Positions 24,067-33,507 of a stretch of 64,000 bases of DNA are shown here, in pieces. Numbering within the stretch: the stretch's first letter is position 1; each line of letters starts with the position of its first letter. The DNA is from UMGS1590 sp900552455. GTDB taxonomy: Bacteria; Bacillota; Peptococcia; Peptococcales; Peptococcaceae. The stretch lies in assembly GCA_963931105.1 (NCBI GenBank), contig OZ007004.1, positions 806,001 to 870,000 on the forward strand, written 5' to 3'. The notes below the pieces were generated by a model. It was not told where the DNA came from, made no database searches, and worked only from the letters and a program-made list of their open reading frames with translations. A program made the translations under genes and the position numbers.

Positions 24067-26478
24067 TTATTTCTGGAATACTACGCTAGCGGTCAGACCG
24101 TTTGCATCCTGAAGTGGGGTTACAGTGTAGCCCAGAGCTTCAGCTACGAAACGAACTGGTACATAGGTACGATCACCGGAAAGAACAGGAGCAGTGTCCA
24201 TAGTCTTTTCTTCGCCGTTTACAGTGTAGGTATCTTCACCAATGGTCATGGTCAGCTCAGTGTTACCAAGGGTATAGGTAACAGTCTGAGCATCCTGATC
24301 CCAGTTTACAGTAGCGCCGAAGGTTTCACCGAGTACACGGAATGGAACCATCGTTCTCCAGTTGCTGTCTACATATGGAGCAGCATCGCCGGTAACGATA
24401 TCATTATTTACAACATAATCAGTAGAATCGATCGTCATTACAACGGTGGTATCGGCGTGAATATCTTCTGGACCAAAAGTATATTCAAGGGTACCTGCGT
24501 AAATAGCATTGTTCTTATCCATCGGATCAACAACAGCAACTACAATGTCCGCACTAGTTTCTACATCAGAGTACAGAGTGATAACACCTTTACCATTATT
24601 AACAGTTGCGTCTGCGCTTACATTTGCTTCAACATTAGCATCTGCAACAGAAGCAGACTCTACATAAGCGTAAATATTAGCGCCATCAACATCTACAGTA
24701 TTGCCCTCTTCATCAACAACGGTCACATTAACCTTATTATCCTGATTTGCTGGGCCATTATCGCTATCAAATGCCAAGCTGTATTCGGACAGACCATCGA
24801 CAACCGTCAATTCTTTCTGAGCAAGCTTACCGTTTACCGAATCAAAAGCTTTGACTTTGATAACAGTACCAACGATATCGCTAGAATTATCAACTACGAT
24901 TTTAAAGTCATGATCTACACTACTATCCGACACAGCACCTGCATTAAATTCGGCAGATGTAATAGCGCGGCCAAGCATACTTACAGAATAGTTATCTGTA
25001 CCAAGTTCTTCATCAGCTGGTTTTTCAATTCCATTTGCATCGACCACATAAACATCGCCATAAATAGTTTCGCCAGCAACTACAGTATCATCAAGACGAC
25101 CAGCCTGAGCGCCTACCATCTTAACATTGATGCCAGTGATGTCGCCAAATTTAGCGAGCGTAAAAGTAGCCTGAGCTTTGTTGCCACTTTCGAGGCTAAT
25201 TTCTACAGTGTATTCACCAGCGATAAGATCATCTTTAGCTTCTCCACCAACGTAATCAAGGGTCCACACCTTATTAGTGGTATCCCATTCGAGCGCGATA
25301 TCAGAAGCAACCAAGTCTGATTTATCTGGCTTACTTACGATCGTCACATAATCGGTATCTGGAGTTTCAGCTGGTTCATTGATAGTGTCACCGAGTTCAT
25401 TGCCATTCTTATCTGTGATAGAGAACTGAACCGCATCAGCAAAGTTGGCTGGAGCAGTTTCGGCTTCGAGAGTCTGAGCATTGTTAACTACAGTTTCAAT
25501 GTATTCAGCTTCGCTAGCTTCCGCTCTATTGATATTAAGGGTGATCTTCAGATCATCATTTTCCATGTAGATTTTGTAGTTTTTCGCTGGATCCATGGTA
25601 AATGTAAAGGAGATCTGACCATTTCTATCGGTGACAACCTTATCGGTAGAGAGGTTTAAACCCTTCTGAGTTTTCAGAGTAAACTCTTCGCCAGCACCTA
25701 CAGCATTGGCACCATTTTTAACGGTAGCCGTTACCTTTGCAGTAGCAATACCATTAGCTACAAAATCCCCATCCATCTTAGCAGTTAAAGTCTTGTGATC
25801 TTTGTCTGCAACGCTAGTAGCTGGATCTGCATCATTCAGAATTTTATAGCTATAAGATGATCCACCAGTGCTATTTGGAACAATGTTACCAAACTCAACA
25901 GAAGTAACTTCCTGATCTGGAGCATCAACTTCGATTGTGTCCTGACCTAAAACAGTGTTCAGCAGAGCCAGACCGGTGGTAGTCGTTGGAGCAGCATCTT
26001 TCAGGTTGAGGTCAGCACCCGCATGAATCTTATAGGTACCACCTTCAGTGAAAGCTACCTGAATAGACTGTCCGTAATACATATTCGTAGTTTTCAACGC
26101 CCAGCCATTATCAAGCACGACAATTCTGCTGTCATTAATAGGTGTGCCATCAACAGTGGAATATTCAACAGAACGTGTTACTGTTTCAGTACCATCTTCA
26201 TTTACCTTGGTCACCCAGAAATAGGTGTCCATTGTTCCTGTGCCAGTACTTGCCGCATTATCCTTTACCGGGTCACCATTATTGTCATTGATTTCGAAAT
26301 TAATCTTAACAGGATCGGTAACATCTACACTGACCTTTTCCTGATCAGTTACAACATAAGACTTGGTTGGTTCAAATGTTGCTGTATTACCTGCAGCGAA
26401 CGCAGCGGCAGGAACCAGAGTCAGCACGAATGCTGCCATGGTAGCCAGCGCTACAATCTTCTTAGAGATCTTATTCAA
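24067..26478 (-). CDS. Secreted stalk-domain surface protein, paralog 3
   Basis: The protein has 803 residues if it starts at the TTG at 26478 (LNKISKKIVALATMAAFVLT). This equals the start of the other five paralogs and lies 7 nt after GGGAGGG. A longer in-frame reading from an upstream ATG would put 47 leader-encoded residues before the signal peptide and is rejected. Beta-rich repeat domains are followed by a class II stalk domain (IDSTDYVVNNDIVTGDAAPY), although its FRVLGETFGATVNWDQD diverges from paralogs 2 and 5. It ends ASVVFQK. It lies between the two antiporter paralogs. Confidence 0.82.
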   Translation of the reverse strand: MNKISKKIVALATMAAFVLTLVPAAAFAAGNTATFEPTKSYVVTDQEKVSVDVTDPVKINFEINDNNGDPVKDNAASTGTGTMDTYFWVTKVNEDGTETVTRSVEYSTVDGTPINDSRIVVLDNGWALKTTNMYYGQSIQVAFTEGGTYKIHAGADLNLKDAAPTTTTGLALLNTVLGQDTIEVDAPDQEVTSVEFGNIVPNSTGGSSYSYKILNDADPATSVADKDHKTLTAKMDGDFVANGIATAKVTATVKNGANAVGAGEEFTLKTQKGLNLSTDKVVTDRNGQISFTFTMDPAKNYKIYMENDDLKITLNINRAEASEAEYIETVVNNAQTLEAETAPANFADAVQFSITDKNGNELGDTINEPAETPDTDYVTIVSKPDKSDLVASDIALEWDTTNKVWTLDYVGGEAKDDLIAGEYTVEISLESGNKAQATFTLAKFGDITGINVKMVGAQAGRLDDTVVAGETIYGDVYVVDANGIEKPADEELGTDNYSVSMLGRAITSAEFNAGAVSDSSVDHDFKIVVDNSSDIVGTVIKVKAFDSVNGKLAQKELTVVDGLSEYSLAFDSDNGPANQDNKVNVTVVDEEGNTVDVDGANIYAYVESASVADANVEANVSADATVNNGKGVITLYSDVETSADIVVAVVDPMDKNNAIYAGTLEYTFGPEDIHADTTVVMTIDSTDYVVNNDIVTGDAAPYVDSNWRTMVPFRVLGETFGATVNWDQDAQTVTYTLGNTELTMTIGEDTYTVNGEEKTMDTAPVLSGDRTYVPVRFVAEALGYTVTPLQDANGLTASVVFQK

Positions 26479-26918
26479 AATATTTCCCTCCCAATAAATT
26501 TTCTGCGGAACCTTGCCCCTCCGCAATGGGGCGCTGGGTTGTTTTTGCTCCATCCAGCCTGGAGCGTTCCTCATTTTTCCTGCACGAGCTTTTCTTTTGC
26601 TCGCGTTTTCCGCAGGCAAAACAAGAAACCTTCGGCGTTCGCGGGACTCGCCGCCCGCTTCCGCCCTGTACGTCCACGACCGCGTCAGCGGTTGCGTCCG
26701 GGACTGGTCGAATCATCCCGGCTTGGAGATATGCTGTGGCTGTATTCCCCCTTCCGATAACGTAGCTATGGATCATACATCCCCACTCCCCCTCCCCAAC
26801 CCAGGACCGGCCCGATCGGATCGGGAACCAGAATGGAGAGACCAACCGGGAAAGATGAACGGTCGCGCACAATCATTTCCCCTATCCAAACTCAGCAAGT
26901 TCCCGCAAAATAAAAAAA
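26479..26918 (-). promoter_or_regulatory. Conserved long 5' leader of stalk gene 3 (type B)
   Basis: The 124-nt core is at 26643-26766. The gene-proximal ~165 nt are type B, with different hairpins from type A (CTGCGGAA/TTCCGCAG and CGCCCC/GGGGCG), shared only with stalk gene 5. The ribosome site and TTG start are unchanged. Confidence 0.65.
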
Positions 26919-27009
26919 GCCGGCTCTCGCAGAAAGCAAAATGCCTGCGAAGGCCGGTGTGAAGCCAGATTGCGAAATCGCCTCACTGTAGCGGGAAGGA
27001 AAAAGCCAA

Positions 27010-27076
27010 AGAAAAATCCCCCCAAAAATGGATCATCCCCCCTGGCGTTTGACGGGGCTTTACGAGAAAGCCCCCC
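27010..27076 (-). repeat. 67-nt G-rich block A, copy 3
   Basis: Same hairpin and double G-tract as the other copies. A small-RNA candidate lies immediately upstream on the minus strand. Confidence 0.7.
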
Positions 27077-27104
27077 GAAAAAAATCAAGATCTATCCACG
27101 GGCA

Positions 27105-27170
27105 AATAAAAAACCGGAGCTAACATCGCTTTCGCAATGCCGCTCCGGAAAAGGGCGAACCTTTTGTCTT
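27105..27170 (-). ncRNA. Small RNA candidate, copy 1
   Basis: On the minus strand the sequence reads AGACAAAAGG-TTCG-CCCTTTT, a UUCG-capped hairpin. A second hairpin follows (CCGGAGC ... GCTCCGG) with inner stem CATTGC-GAAA-GCGATG and a TTTTTTATTT tail, which is a terminator. The same two-hairpin layout recurs at 39303-39377 with different but still complementary inner-stem bases. No open reading frame fits. A TTGACA lies upstream, but its spacing to TATAAA (23 bp) is too long for a normal promoter. Confidence 0.5.
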
Positions 27171-27276
27171 CTATTTATAAGCCTACGTCATTTCAAACCA
27201 GTTGTCAATGACGAGTGTTAAAAAGCTCTGCGCACTCTTGATGCGCGGATTGATGGCATAGTAGATTTTGTTCTCG

Positions 27277-27325
27277 CAACAGAAAAGCCCTCGTCTCATT
27301 TGGATCATTCCCCCGAGGGAAAATG
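27277..27325 (-). repeat. Degenerate element combining block A core and stalk terminator
   Basis: On the minus strand GGGGGAATGATCCAAATGAG followed by ACGAGGGCTTTTCTG shares GGGGn-ATGATCC with block A and AAATG..ACGAGGG.TTTTCTG with the stalk terminators. A similar hybrid lies at about 44250-44282. Confidence 0.4.
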
Positions 27326-27348
27326 AAAAGTTTCTTCCTTATAAATAC

Positions 27349-27382
27349 AAAAGGCTTGCGACCGAGGCATTGGTCGCAAGCC
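27349..27382 (-). terminator. Terminator of antiporter gene B
   Basis: GGCTTGCGACC pairs with GGTCGCAAGCC around AATGCCTC, followed by TTTTGTATTT on the minus strand. Confidence 0.85.
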
Positions 27383-27403
27383 AAAAATCCATGCAAATAT
27401 CGC

Positions 27404-29056
27404 TCAGCCAAACACGGCGTGCTTGGCGGCTTTGCGCCCTGAGTGGAGGGCGTCTTCGTTGACGGCGATGAGGAGCTTATCCCCTTCCTGCAGGCGCGTA
27501 CCGCCGTCGGGGATGATGTAGCGATGGTCGCGCTGGATGAGCACGATGAGCGAATGCGGACGCGGCGGCAGATCGCCGAGGGTCATGCCCGGGGTGAAAT
27601 CTTCCTTTTCGAGCACGGTCTCGACTAGGGAAAGATTTGGTGTGTCGCCTTCTTCCAGCGCGCAAAGCACGAGCACGTCTCCCTCCTGGAGCACGGTGCC
27701 GCCCTTTGGCAGCATTTCCTCTTCGCCGCGCGAAAGGCTCACAAGGAGCGAGCCCGGCGGCAGGGTGATGTCCATGACGCGCTTACCGCACCAGTCATGA
27801 TCCGGCTCGATGCGGAACTGGATAAAATTGACAGGCGATTCGTCGACATAGTCGGTGAAGGTTTTGAAAACGTTCCCGCCTTCGTCGATCATGGCGAGCT
27901 TTTGCGCAACGAACGGCAAGAGCGAGCCCTGCACGGCGATGGAAAAGAGCACGACGACAAAGACGATGTGGAAAAGATCGTTTTCCATATTCACAGGCGC
28001 GATCACGGCCATGATGGCGAACACGACGGACGCGGCACCGCGCAGCCCGGCGAAGGATACGAGCACTCTGCGCGCCAGGCTTCCGCCGAATGGCGCCATG
28101 AGCAGAAAGGTTGCCAGCGGACGCGCGACAAGGGTGAGAAAAACGGCGATGGCCAGCGCTGGTGCGAGCACATCGAGCATGTGCGACGGGAATGAGAGCA
28201 AGCCCAGCAGGAAAAAGAGCACTGCCTGCATGATGCCGGTAACGCCATCAAAAAACGGCACGAGGGTGCGCTTGTCTGGCAAGGTGCTGTTGCCGAGCAC
28301 GATGCCGACGATGTACACACTCAACAGCCCATTGCCATCCACGAGCATTGGCAGCCCGTAGCCAAAGAGCGCCACGGCGACGGCGAAAACAGATTCTGAT
28401 TCGGCGCAGTCAAACGGCGCTTTTGCGAGCACCCAGCGCGCGAGAAACCCGATGCCAAAACCGAAAACAAGCCCGAACGCCAGCTGCTTGATGAGCAGGA
28501 GGCTCACCTCGCCCGGTGTGATGCCGGCCTGCATCGCTGCTAGAAGCACGACGCAGAGCATGTACGCGAACGGGTCGTTGGAACCGCTCTCGACTTCGAG
28601 CAGGGAGTCGGTGTTTTCTTTCAGCGCCAGATTGCGCGAGCGCAGGATCGAGAACACGGACGCAGCGTCTGTGGACGAGAGCAGCGCGCCGCAGAGCATC
28701 CCTTCCAATAGCGGCATGCCGAGCACAACATAGCAAAACAGGCCGACGATCGCTGCTGTCGCGATGGTGCCGAGGCTGGAGAGCACGATCGACACGACAG
28801 CGACAGGCTTTGCAGCTTTCCAGCTGGTGCCGAAACCGCCGTAGAACATGATGATCGCCAGCGCCACCATGCTCAGCTTTTCTGCGAAGGCGTAGTCGTC
28901 GAAGGGAATGTTCACCAGCCCGTCTGAGCCAAAGACCATCCCCAGCAAAATAAATAAGAGCAACGTCGGCACCCCGATCCGCGCCGATACCCGCTTGAGG
29001 ATCGTGCAGGATAAGAGCACTATCGCCGATAAGATAATAAGAGCAGTCATGGACAT
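27404..29056 (-). CDS. NhaP2-type potassium/proton antiporter, paralog B
   Basis: The protein has 550 residues and is highly similar to the 22060-23718 protein along its whole length, including VESGSNDPFAYML, SRNLALKEN and the two cytosolic ligand-domain segments (VNFIQFRIEPDHDWCGKRVM; SLIVLIQRDHRYIIPDGGTR). Divergence is greatest in the middle helices and the extreme C-terminus (AAKHAVFG). The pair with intervening stalk gene points to a local duplication followed by divergence. Ion homeostasis or stress tolerance is the family role. Both copies keep the conserved ND pair, so both appear functional. Confidence 0.87.
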   Translation of the reverse strand: MSMTALIILSAIVLLSCTILKRVSARIGVPTLLLFILLGMVFGSDGLVNIPFDDYAFAEKLSMVALAIIMFYGGFGTSWKAAKPVAVVSIVLSSLGTIATAAIVGLFCYVVLGMPLLEGMLCGALLSSTDAASVFSILRSRNLALKENTDSLLEVESGSNDPFAYMLCVVLLAAMQAGITPGEVSLLLIKQLAFGLVFGFGIGFLARWVLAKAPFDCAESESVFAVAVALFGYGLPMLVDGNGLLSVYIVGIVLGNSTLPDKRTLVPFFDGVTGIMQAVLFFLLGLLSFPSHMLDVLAPALAIAVFLTLVARPLATFLLMAPFGGSLARRVLVSFAGLRGAASVVFAIMAVIAPVNMENDLFHIVFVVVLFSIAVQGSLLPFVAQKLAMIDEGGNVFKTFTDYVDESPVNFIQFRIEPDHDWCGKRVMDITLPPGSLLVSLSRGEEEMLPKGGTVLQEGDVLVLCALEEGDTPNLSLVETVLEKEDFTPGMTLGDLPPRPHSLIVLIQRDHRYIIPDGGTRLQEGDKLLIAVNEDALHSGRKAAKHAVFG

Positions 29057-29205
29057 AATAAAACGGCCTCCTTCAGGTCGTAATGCAACGTATCAATTTA
29101 TTATACCATACTCTAGTAGGATTCGCGATGGGTTAGGGCCGGAAAATTGCGTTCGTGTGGGGATTCTTTCTGTCGAATAGGGAGCTTTCCTTCATTATTA
29201 TATAG

Positions 29206-29238
29206 AAAAACCCTCGTCCCATTTCTGAGACGAGGGTT
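29206..29238 (-). terminator. Terminator of stalk-domain gene 4
   Basis: It has the same CCCTCGTCTCAGAAATGGGA-CGAGGG hairpin and T-run as after stalk genes 2, 5 and 6. Confidence 0.9.
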
Positions 29239-29270
29239 GTATTCACTCGATCAAAATCGATGCGAGATGA

Positions 29271-31682
29271 TTAGCTCTGGAATACGACGGAGGCAGTGGA
29301 GCTGTTTTCGTCATAGAGAGCAGTTACCTTGAAGCCCATAGCTTCAGCAGCGAAGCGAACTGGTACATAGGTACGATCGCCCTTGATCACTGCTTCGGTA
29401 TCCATTTCGGCTTCTTCACCATTAATGGTGTAAGCGCTTTCATCAACAGTCATAACGATGGTCTGTTCGTTGTACTCGATGGTTACGGTGCGGTCATCGT
29501 TATCGTAGGTAACGGTAGCGTCGAACGCTTCTGCGAGTGCGCGGATAGGAACCATAGTTCTCCAGTTGCTGTCAACGTATGGAGCAGCGTCCATGGTGAA
29601 GAGCTGCTTGTCAACAACATACTGGCTGGAACCGATCGTCATAACAACATTGTGATGAGCAAGGATATCACCGCTACCGATGGTGTATTCAAGGTTTCCG
29701 ACATACATACCTGTATTGCTATCATCTTTAACAGCAATAGCAATATTTACGTTAGTATCTTCAGTGCCATAGATGCTGATCTGGCCTTTACCGTTCTTTA
29801 CTTCGCCGTTATTCAGCTTTTTAACAGTAACCTTTGCATCTTCGTTGCTTGGATCTTCAGCATAAACGTAAAGATCGCCGTTTACATTAGCAACAGTGCC
29901 ATCTTCTTTAACGACTTTAACGTTAACGATGTTTTCTTTATTAGTAGCACCGGTGGTTGGGTCGAATTCGAGGTTAAAGGCATTGTAAGAATCTACAACG
30001 GTCAGCTGAGCGTATGCCTGAACATCTTCTTTTTCATCGAATGCCCATACGTCGATAAGGCTACCAAGCAGAGATTCATTTGATGCTACATCCAATTTCG
30101 TATAGAAGATCAAAGTATTGTTGTTATCAACTGCAGTGTCTTCATCGACAACGGCCTTACCATTTGCGCCAAAGTTTACCTTATTAGCAGGAATTTTCAG
30201 ACCGTTCTCATCTACGTATTTAGCTTCAACAATTACTCTCTGACCAAGGGTTACTTCATCAGTGATACTATAGGATCTGTTGGTGCTGAGATCATCAGCA
30301 GTCATATCGAGAACGAGATCTTTAACATTGCCAAACTTAGCAACAGTGAAAGTTGCACGTGCATAGTCACCGCTTGCTAAGGATACTACAACTTCATACT
30401 TACCTGGAAGCAGGTCAGTCTTAGCATCTTCACGCTGGCCTCTGTACTCTAAGGTGTAATTTTCACCATCTTTTACGAGGACGAGATTCCAGCTTTCAAG
30501 AGTAGACTTTTCTGGTTTTACAGGGATATTCATCATATCTGGATGGAATTCACTGCTACCATCAGCAGCTGGTTCGCTCTTGAATGCTTCATTGCTGATT
30601 GCATTACCAGCCTGATCCGTGATAGAGAACTGAACTGCATCAGCAAGGCTTAAAGTTTTCGTCTTTTCATCATATGCAGCATCGAAGTTTGCGCCATCAT
30701 TACCAGCGATTACATAACCGCCATCCTTGATGGTATCAATATCATATGCAGCAGTGTCATCTTTCAGAATGTTAACAGTGTATTCTTTGCCATCAATCGT
30801 GATGTATACAGGAACATTTCTGTTGTCATTCATGGTGAAGGTGAATTTAAATTTACCCTGATTATCAGTGGAAGTAGTTACAGAGCCTTCCTTATTAAAC
30901 TGCAGGTTGCCTGGATCACCAGATTCGATGGTTACGGTTTTGCCAGAAGCAGGGGTTTTACCATCTTCTAAAGTAGCAGTACCGGTAACGGTGTAGGTGT
31001 CACCACCGTTTGCGATAAAATGATCGTAATCGCGAAGATCAAAGTCGCCCATCATATTATCATCATTCAGGGTTGCAGTAGCAGTTTTATACTGACCTTC
31101 GAGATAGAGATTAGCGGTTTCGGTGGCAGGATCGTCTACCTTAACAGTGATGTAGCCGCTCATCTTCTGGAAACCAGCACCTAAACAATCTTCAAAATCA
31201 TTTGCTGGATTGGCTTCGATGTTACCAACACCAGCATAAATGCGGTAGGTACCGCCACGATTGAATTTCACTTGGAAGCTGGAGTCGTTAGTAATCTGAA
31301 CATCCTGACCATTATTTGTGCCAGAAGTATACTGGAACTTATAGAAATCTGGATTTGTGCAGGTCGTTAAAAAGTCAGATTTAATGAATTCAACGTTATC
31401 AGTGAAATCACCATTTGCGTCGGTAGCCCATACCTTCACGCCAGTCAGAGGCTGATCAGTACCATTATCACTGCCGGTACCAACAGCATTTACAACAAAA
31501 TCTACGTCGACAGTTTCGCCAGCAGTGATACCTTCAACATTCTGGCTACCGTCGATCACAATGCGGCTGGCATTTGCAGATGGAGCTTCGCCAGGAGCCG
31601 CGAAAGCAGCAGCTGGAACGAGGGTCAGCACGAATGCTGCCATGGTAGCCAGCGCTACAATCTTCTTAGAGATCTTATTCAA
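29271..31682 (-). CDS. Secreted stalk-domain surface protein, paralog 4
   Basis: The protein has 803 residues, with the invariant signal peptide and TTG start. Domains shared with paralogs 1 and 6 include the TKDGGYV-type segment IKDGGYVIAGNDG near 345 and KFGNVKDLVLDMTADD near 470. The class I stalk C-terminus (IGSSQYVVDKQLFTMDAAPY) is nearly identical to that of paralog 6, far more alike than the middles, which suggests recent gene conversion. It ends ASVVFQS. Its leader lacks the distal third found in the other copies. Surface structural role is inferred. Confidence 0.82.
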   Translation of the reverse strand: MNKISKKIVALATMAAFVLTLVPAAAFAAPGEAPSANASRIVIDGSQNVEGITAGETVDVDFVVNAVGTGSDNGTDQPLTGVKVWATDANGDFTDNVEFIKSDFLTTCTNPDFYKFQYTSGTNNGQDVQITNDSSFQVKFNRGGTYRIYAGVGNIEANPANDFEDCLGAGFQKMSGYITVKVDDPATETANLYLEGQYKTATATLNDDNMMGDFDLRDYDHFIANGGDTYTVTGTATLEDGKTPASGKTVTIESGDPGNLQFNKEGSVTTSTDNQGKFKFTFTMNDNRNVPVYITIDGKEYTVNILKDDTAAYDIDTIKDGGYVIAGNDGANFDAAYDEKTKTLSLADAVQFSITDQAGNAISNEAFKSEPAADGSSEFHPDMMNIPVKPEKSTLESWNLVLVKDGENYTLEYRGQREDAKTDLLPGKYEVVVSLASGDYARATFTVAKFGNVKDLVLDMTADDLSTNRSYSITDEVTLGQRVIVEAKYVDENGLKIPANKVNFGANGKAVVDEDTAVDNNNTLIFYTKLDVASNESLLGSLIDVWAFDEKEDVQAYAQLTVVDSYNAFNLEFDPTTGATNKENIVNVKVVKEDGTVANVNGDLYVYAEDPSNEDAKVTVKKLNNGEVKNGKGQISIYGTEDTNVNIAIAVKDDSNTGMYVGNLEYTIGSGDILAHHNVVMTIGSSQYVVDKQLFTMDAAPYVDSNWRTMVPIRALAEAFDATVTYDNDDRTVTIEYNEQTIVMTVDESAYTINGEEAEMDTEAVIKGDRTYVPVRFAAEAMGFKVTALYDENSSTASVVFQS

Positions 31683-31941
31683 TTATATTCCCTCCCAATA
31701 AATTTTACACGGAACTTTGCCTGTCCGCATTCAGGCGCCGGAGTTGCTGTCCGGCCCAGCTTGGCTTCTTGCGGGACTCGCCGCCCGCTTCCGCCCTGTA
31801 CGTCCACGACCGCGTCAGCGGTTGCGCCCGGGACTGGTCGAATCATCCCGGCTTGGAGATATGCTGTGGCTGTATTCCCCCTTCCGATAACGTAGCTATG
31901 GATCATACATCCCCACTCCCCCTCCCCAATCCCAGGACCGG
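31683..31941 (-). promoter_or_regulatory. Conserved 5' leader of stalk gene 4 (distal part replaced)
   Basis: Type A proximal part and the 124-nt core (31773-31896) are intact, but similarity stops at about 31941, inside CCAATCCCAGGACCGG. The usual CCCGATCGGATCGGG palindrome and far end are replaced by ~200 bp of unrelated AT-rich sequence before block A. This copy marks the minimal conserved leader. Confidence 0.65.
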
Positions 31942-32154
31942 TGAGCGTGCGGGAGCATATGGGTACTTGCAATCAGACGATGTGAAATGTAAGATGGTCG
32001 CAAAGCGCTAATCTACCATTACTCATTATCTAATTGCTCACTCATTATACAATGGTTTTCGGTCAAAATCAAGGGAAAACCCGCACAGAATCTAAGTTGT
32101 CGCCAAAATGTTACTATCCGCGTCGCCCCACCGTGGTGGGCGGAAAAAGTTAAA

Positions 32155-32220
32155 GAAAAATCCCCCCAAAAATGGATCATCCCCCCTGGCGTTTGACGGG
32201 GCTTTACGAGAAAGCCCCCC
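32155..32220 (-). repeat. 67-nt G-rich block A, copy 4
   Basis: Same sequence as the other copies although the adjoining distal leader was replaced, so block A is conserved independently of it. The SLH-gene terminator lies directly upstream. Confidence 0.7.
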
Positions 32221-32241
32221 AGCCTGACGCAAAATGCGCAC

Positions 32242-32276
32242 AAAAAAAGATCGGAACGCGGTGGTTCCGATCTTTT
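32242..32276 (-). terminator. Terminator of the SLH gene
   Basis: AAAAGATCGGAACCACCGCG and GTTCCGATCTTTT pair on the minus strand with a tail of seven T, directly after the stop codon. Confidence 0.9.
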
Positions 32277-32286
32277 GCGAGCTGGG

Positions 32287-33507
32287 TCATTCTGCAATGA
32301 CTGCGCTCATGTCCACGCCGGTGACAAACTCGTCACCTTTGTAGAAATAAACGGAATATATTGAGCGCAGCTCGCCGTCGGTGGTTTTCTCCGGTGTGAA
32401 GGTGATGCTGCCACTCTCGGTGAGGGTGATGGTGGTGTCGTCGCTGGAGATGAGGCCATCCTCGCAGGTGAAGACGGCACGGTCAACGTTTTCGCCATCA
32501 AGGGCGATATCGATGGTATACTCGGTGCCAAGCTGAATGACGGTTGGCACGCCGCCCGGAATGGTACTGCCGCTAATGCCGTAGTCGGCGATGTTCAATG
32601 TCCAGAAGTCAGCCGGGATACTAACAGAGGTGCGGCCGTCCGGCGCAACGAGGGCGCCAGCGTCGAGCTCTATGTTATAGCTGCCGGCTGGCAATGGTTC
32701 GCCGAGGTAGATCTCCACACGGCTGAAGCCCTGCATATTTACATTGCTCTGCCAATAGGCCTGGTCGTCGGCATCCAGGTAACCAAATACTTTGGCGTTT
32801 TCAGCAAGGTCGACGCGCTTGTAAACACTGCCATCGCTGTTGTAGATGGTAACATAGCTGCCTTCCTGGATGGTAACATCGTCGATGCCGACCCTGACAA
32901 GGAGAGCGTCATAGCCCAGCAGATTATTTTCACCGTAAGGATCTACATAAATGGAGTCGATCTGACCGATGTTTTCATGGTTGCTTTCATAAGCGACGTC
33001 GTAATCCCAGACGAAGCCAGGCATGAGCACGAACTGATCGTCGCCAAACGGACGCACGATGGCGTTGCCGTCAGCGGCGGCGAAGGTGACCCAGTTCCAG
33101 CCGTTGGCATGGAGGGATTCGGCGATGCTGTTGAGCACGCCATAGATCCAGCTTTCGACATCGTAGACGAAATACTGATCTTTCTGTGGTTCTGGTGGGT
33201 TGCCGTAAATGCTGCCGTCTGCAGCGAGGGTGACGGTGGCGAGGCCATCGTCATCGATGCTGACTGGTTTGGCAAGATCGAGGTTCCAGCCGGTTTCTTC
33301 AGCGAGGGCTGCGATGACGGCATCTGGTGTGAGCTCATCGACGGTGGCGGTGACGCGCTGCAGGCTGTCAGGCTGGCCGATGACGAGCTGCACGGTCTGG
33401 CCCTGTGGTTCTTCTGGTTCTTCGGTGTCACCAAGGTAGCGCTGCATGATGGCTGCTACCTGTGCGCGGGTGGCGCCGGACTGTGGATCGATGGTGGTGG
33501 TGGTCAT
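32287..33507 (-). pseudogene. SLH-domain surface protein, C-terminal fragment of a frameshifted gene
   Basis: This 406-codon frame starts in the second half of a third SLH repeat (MTTTTIDPQSGATRAQVAAI) and continues into ~370 residues of beta-rich sequence. I do not recognise a catalytic domain there. The preceding frame (33504-33983) ends inside the first half of that same repeat. Reading the two in the same frame would give ..VNGMTTTT.., the usual SLH ending, so about 25 residues plus a frame-shifting number of bases appear to be missing between them. ATG and TGA overlap (ATGA), so reinitiation could still produce this part, but without a signal peptide it would stay in the cytoplasm. Confidence 0.65.

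Noticed and set aside
26479..26619. 47-residue N-terminal extension of stalk protein 3
   Set aside because: It would be encoded by the conserved leader and would place a charged stretch before the signal peptide; the TTG at 26478 matches all paralogs.
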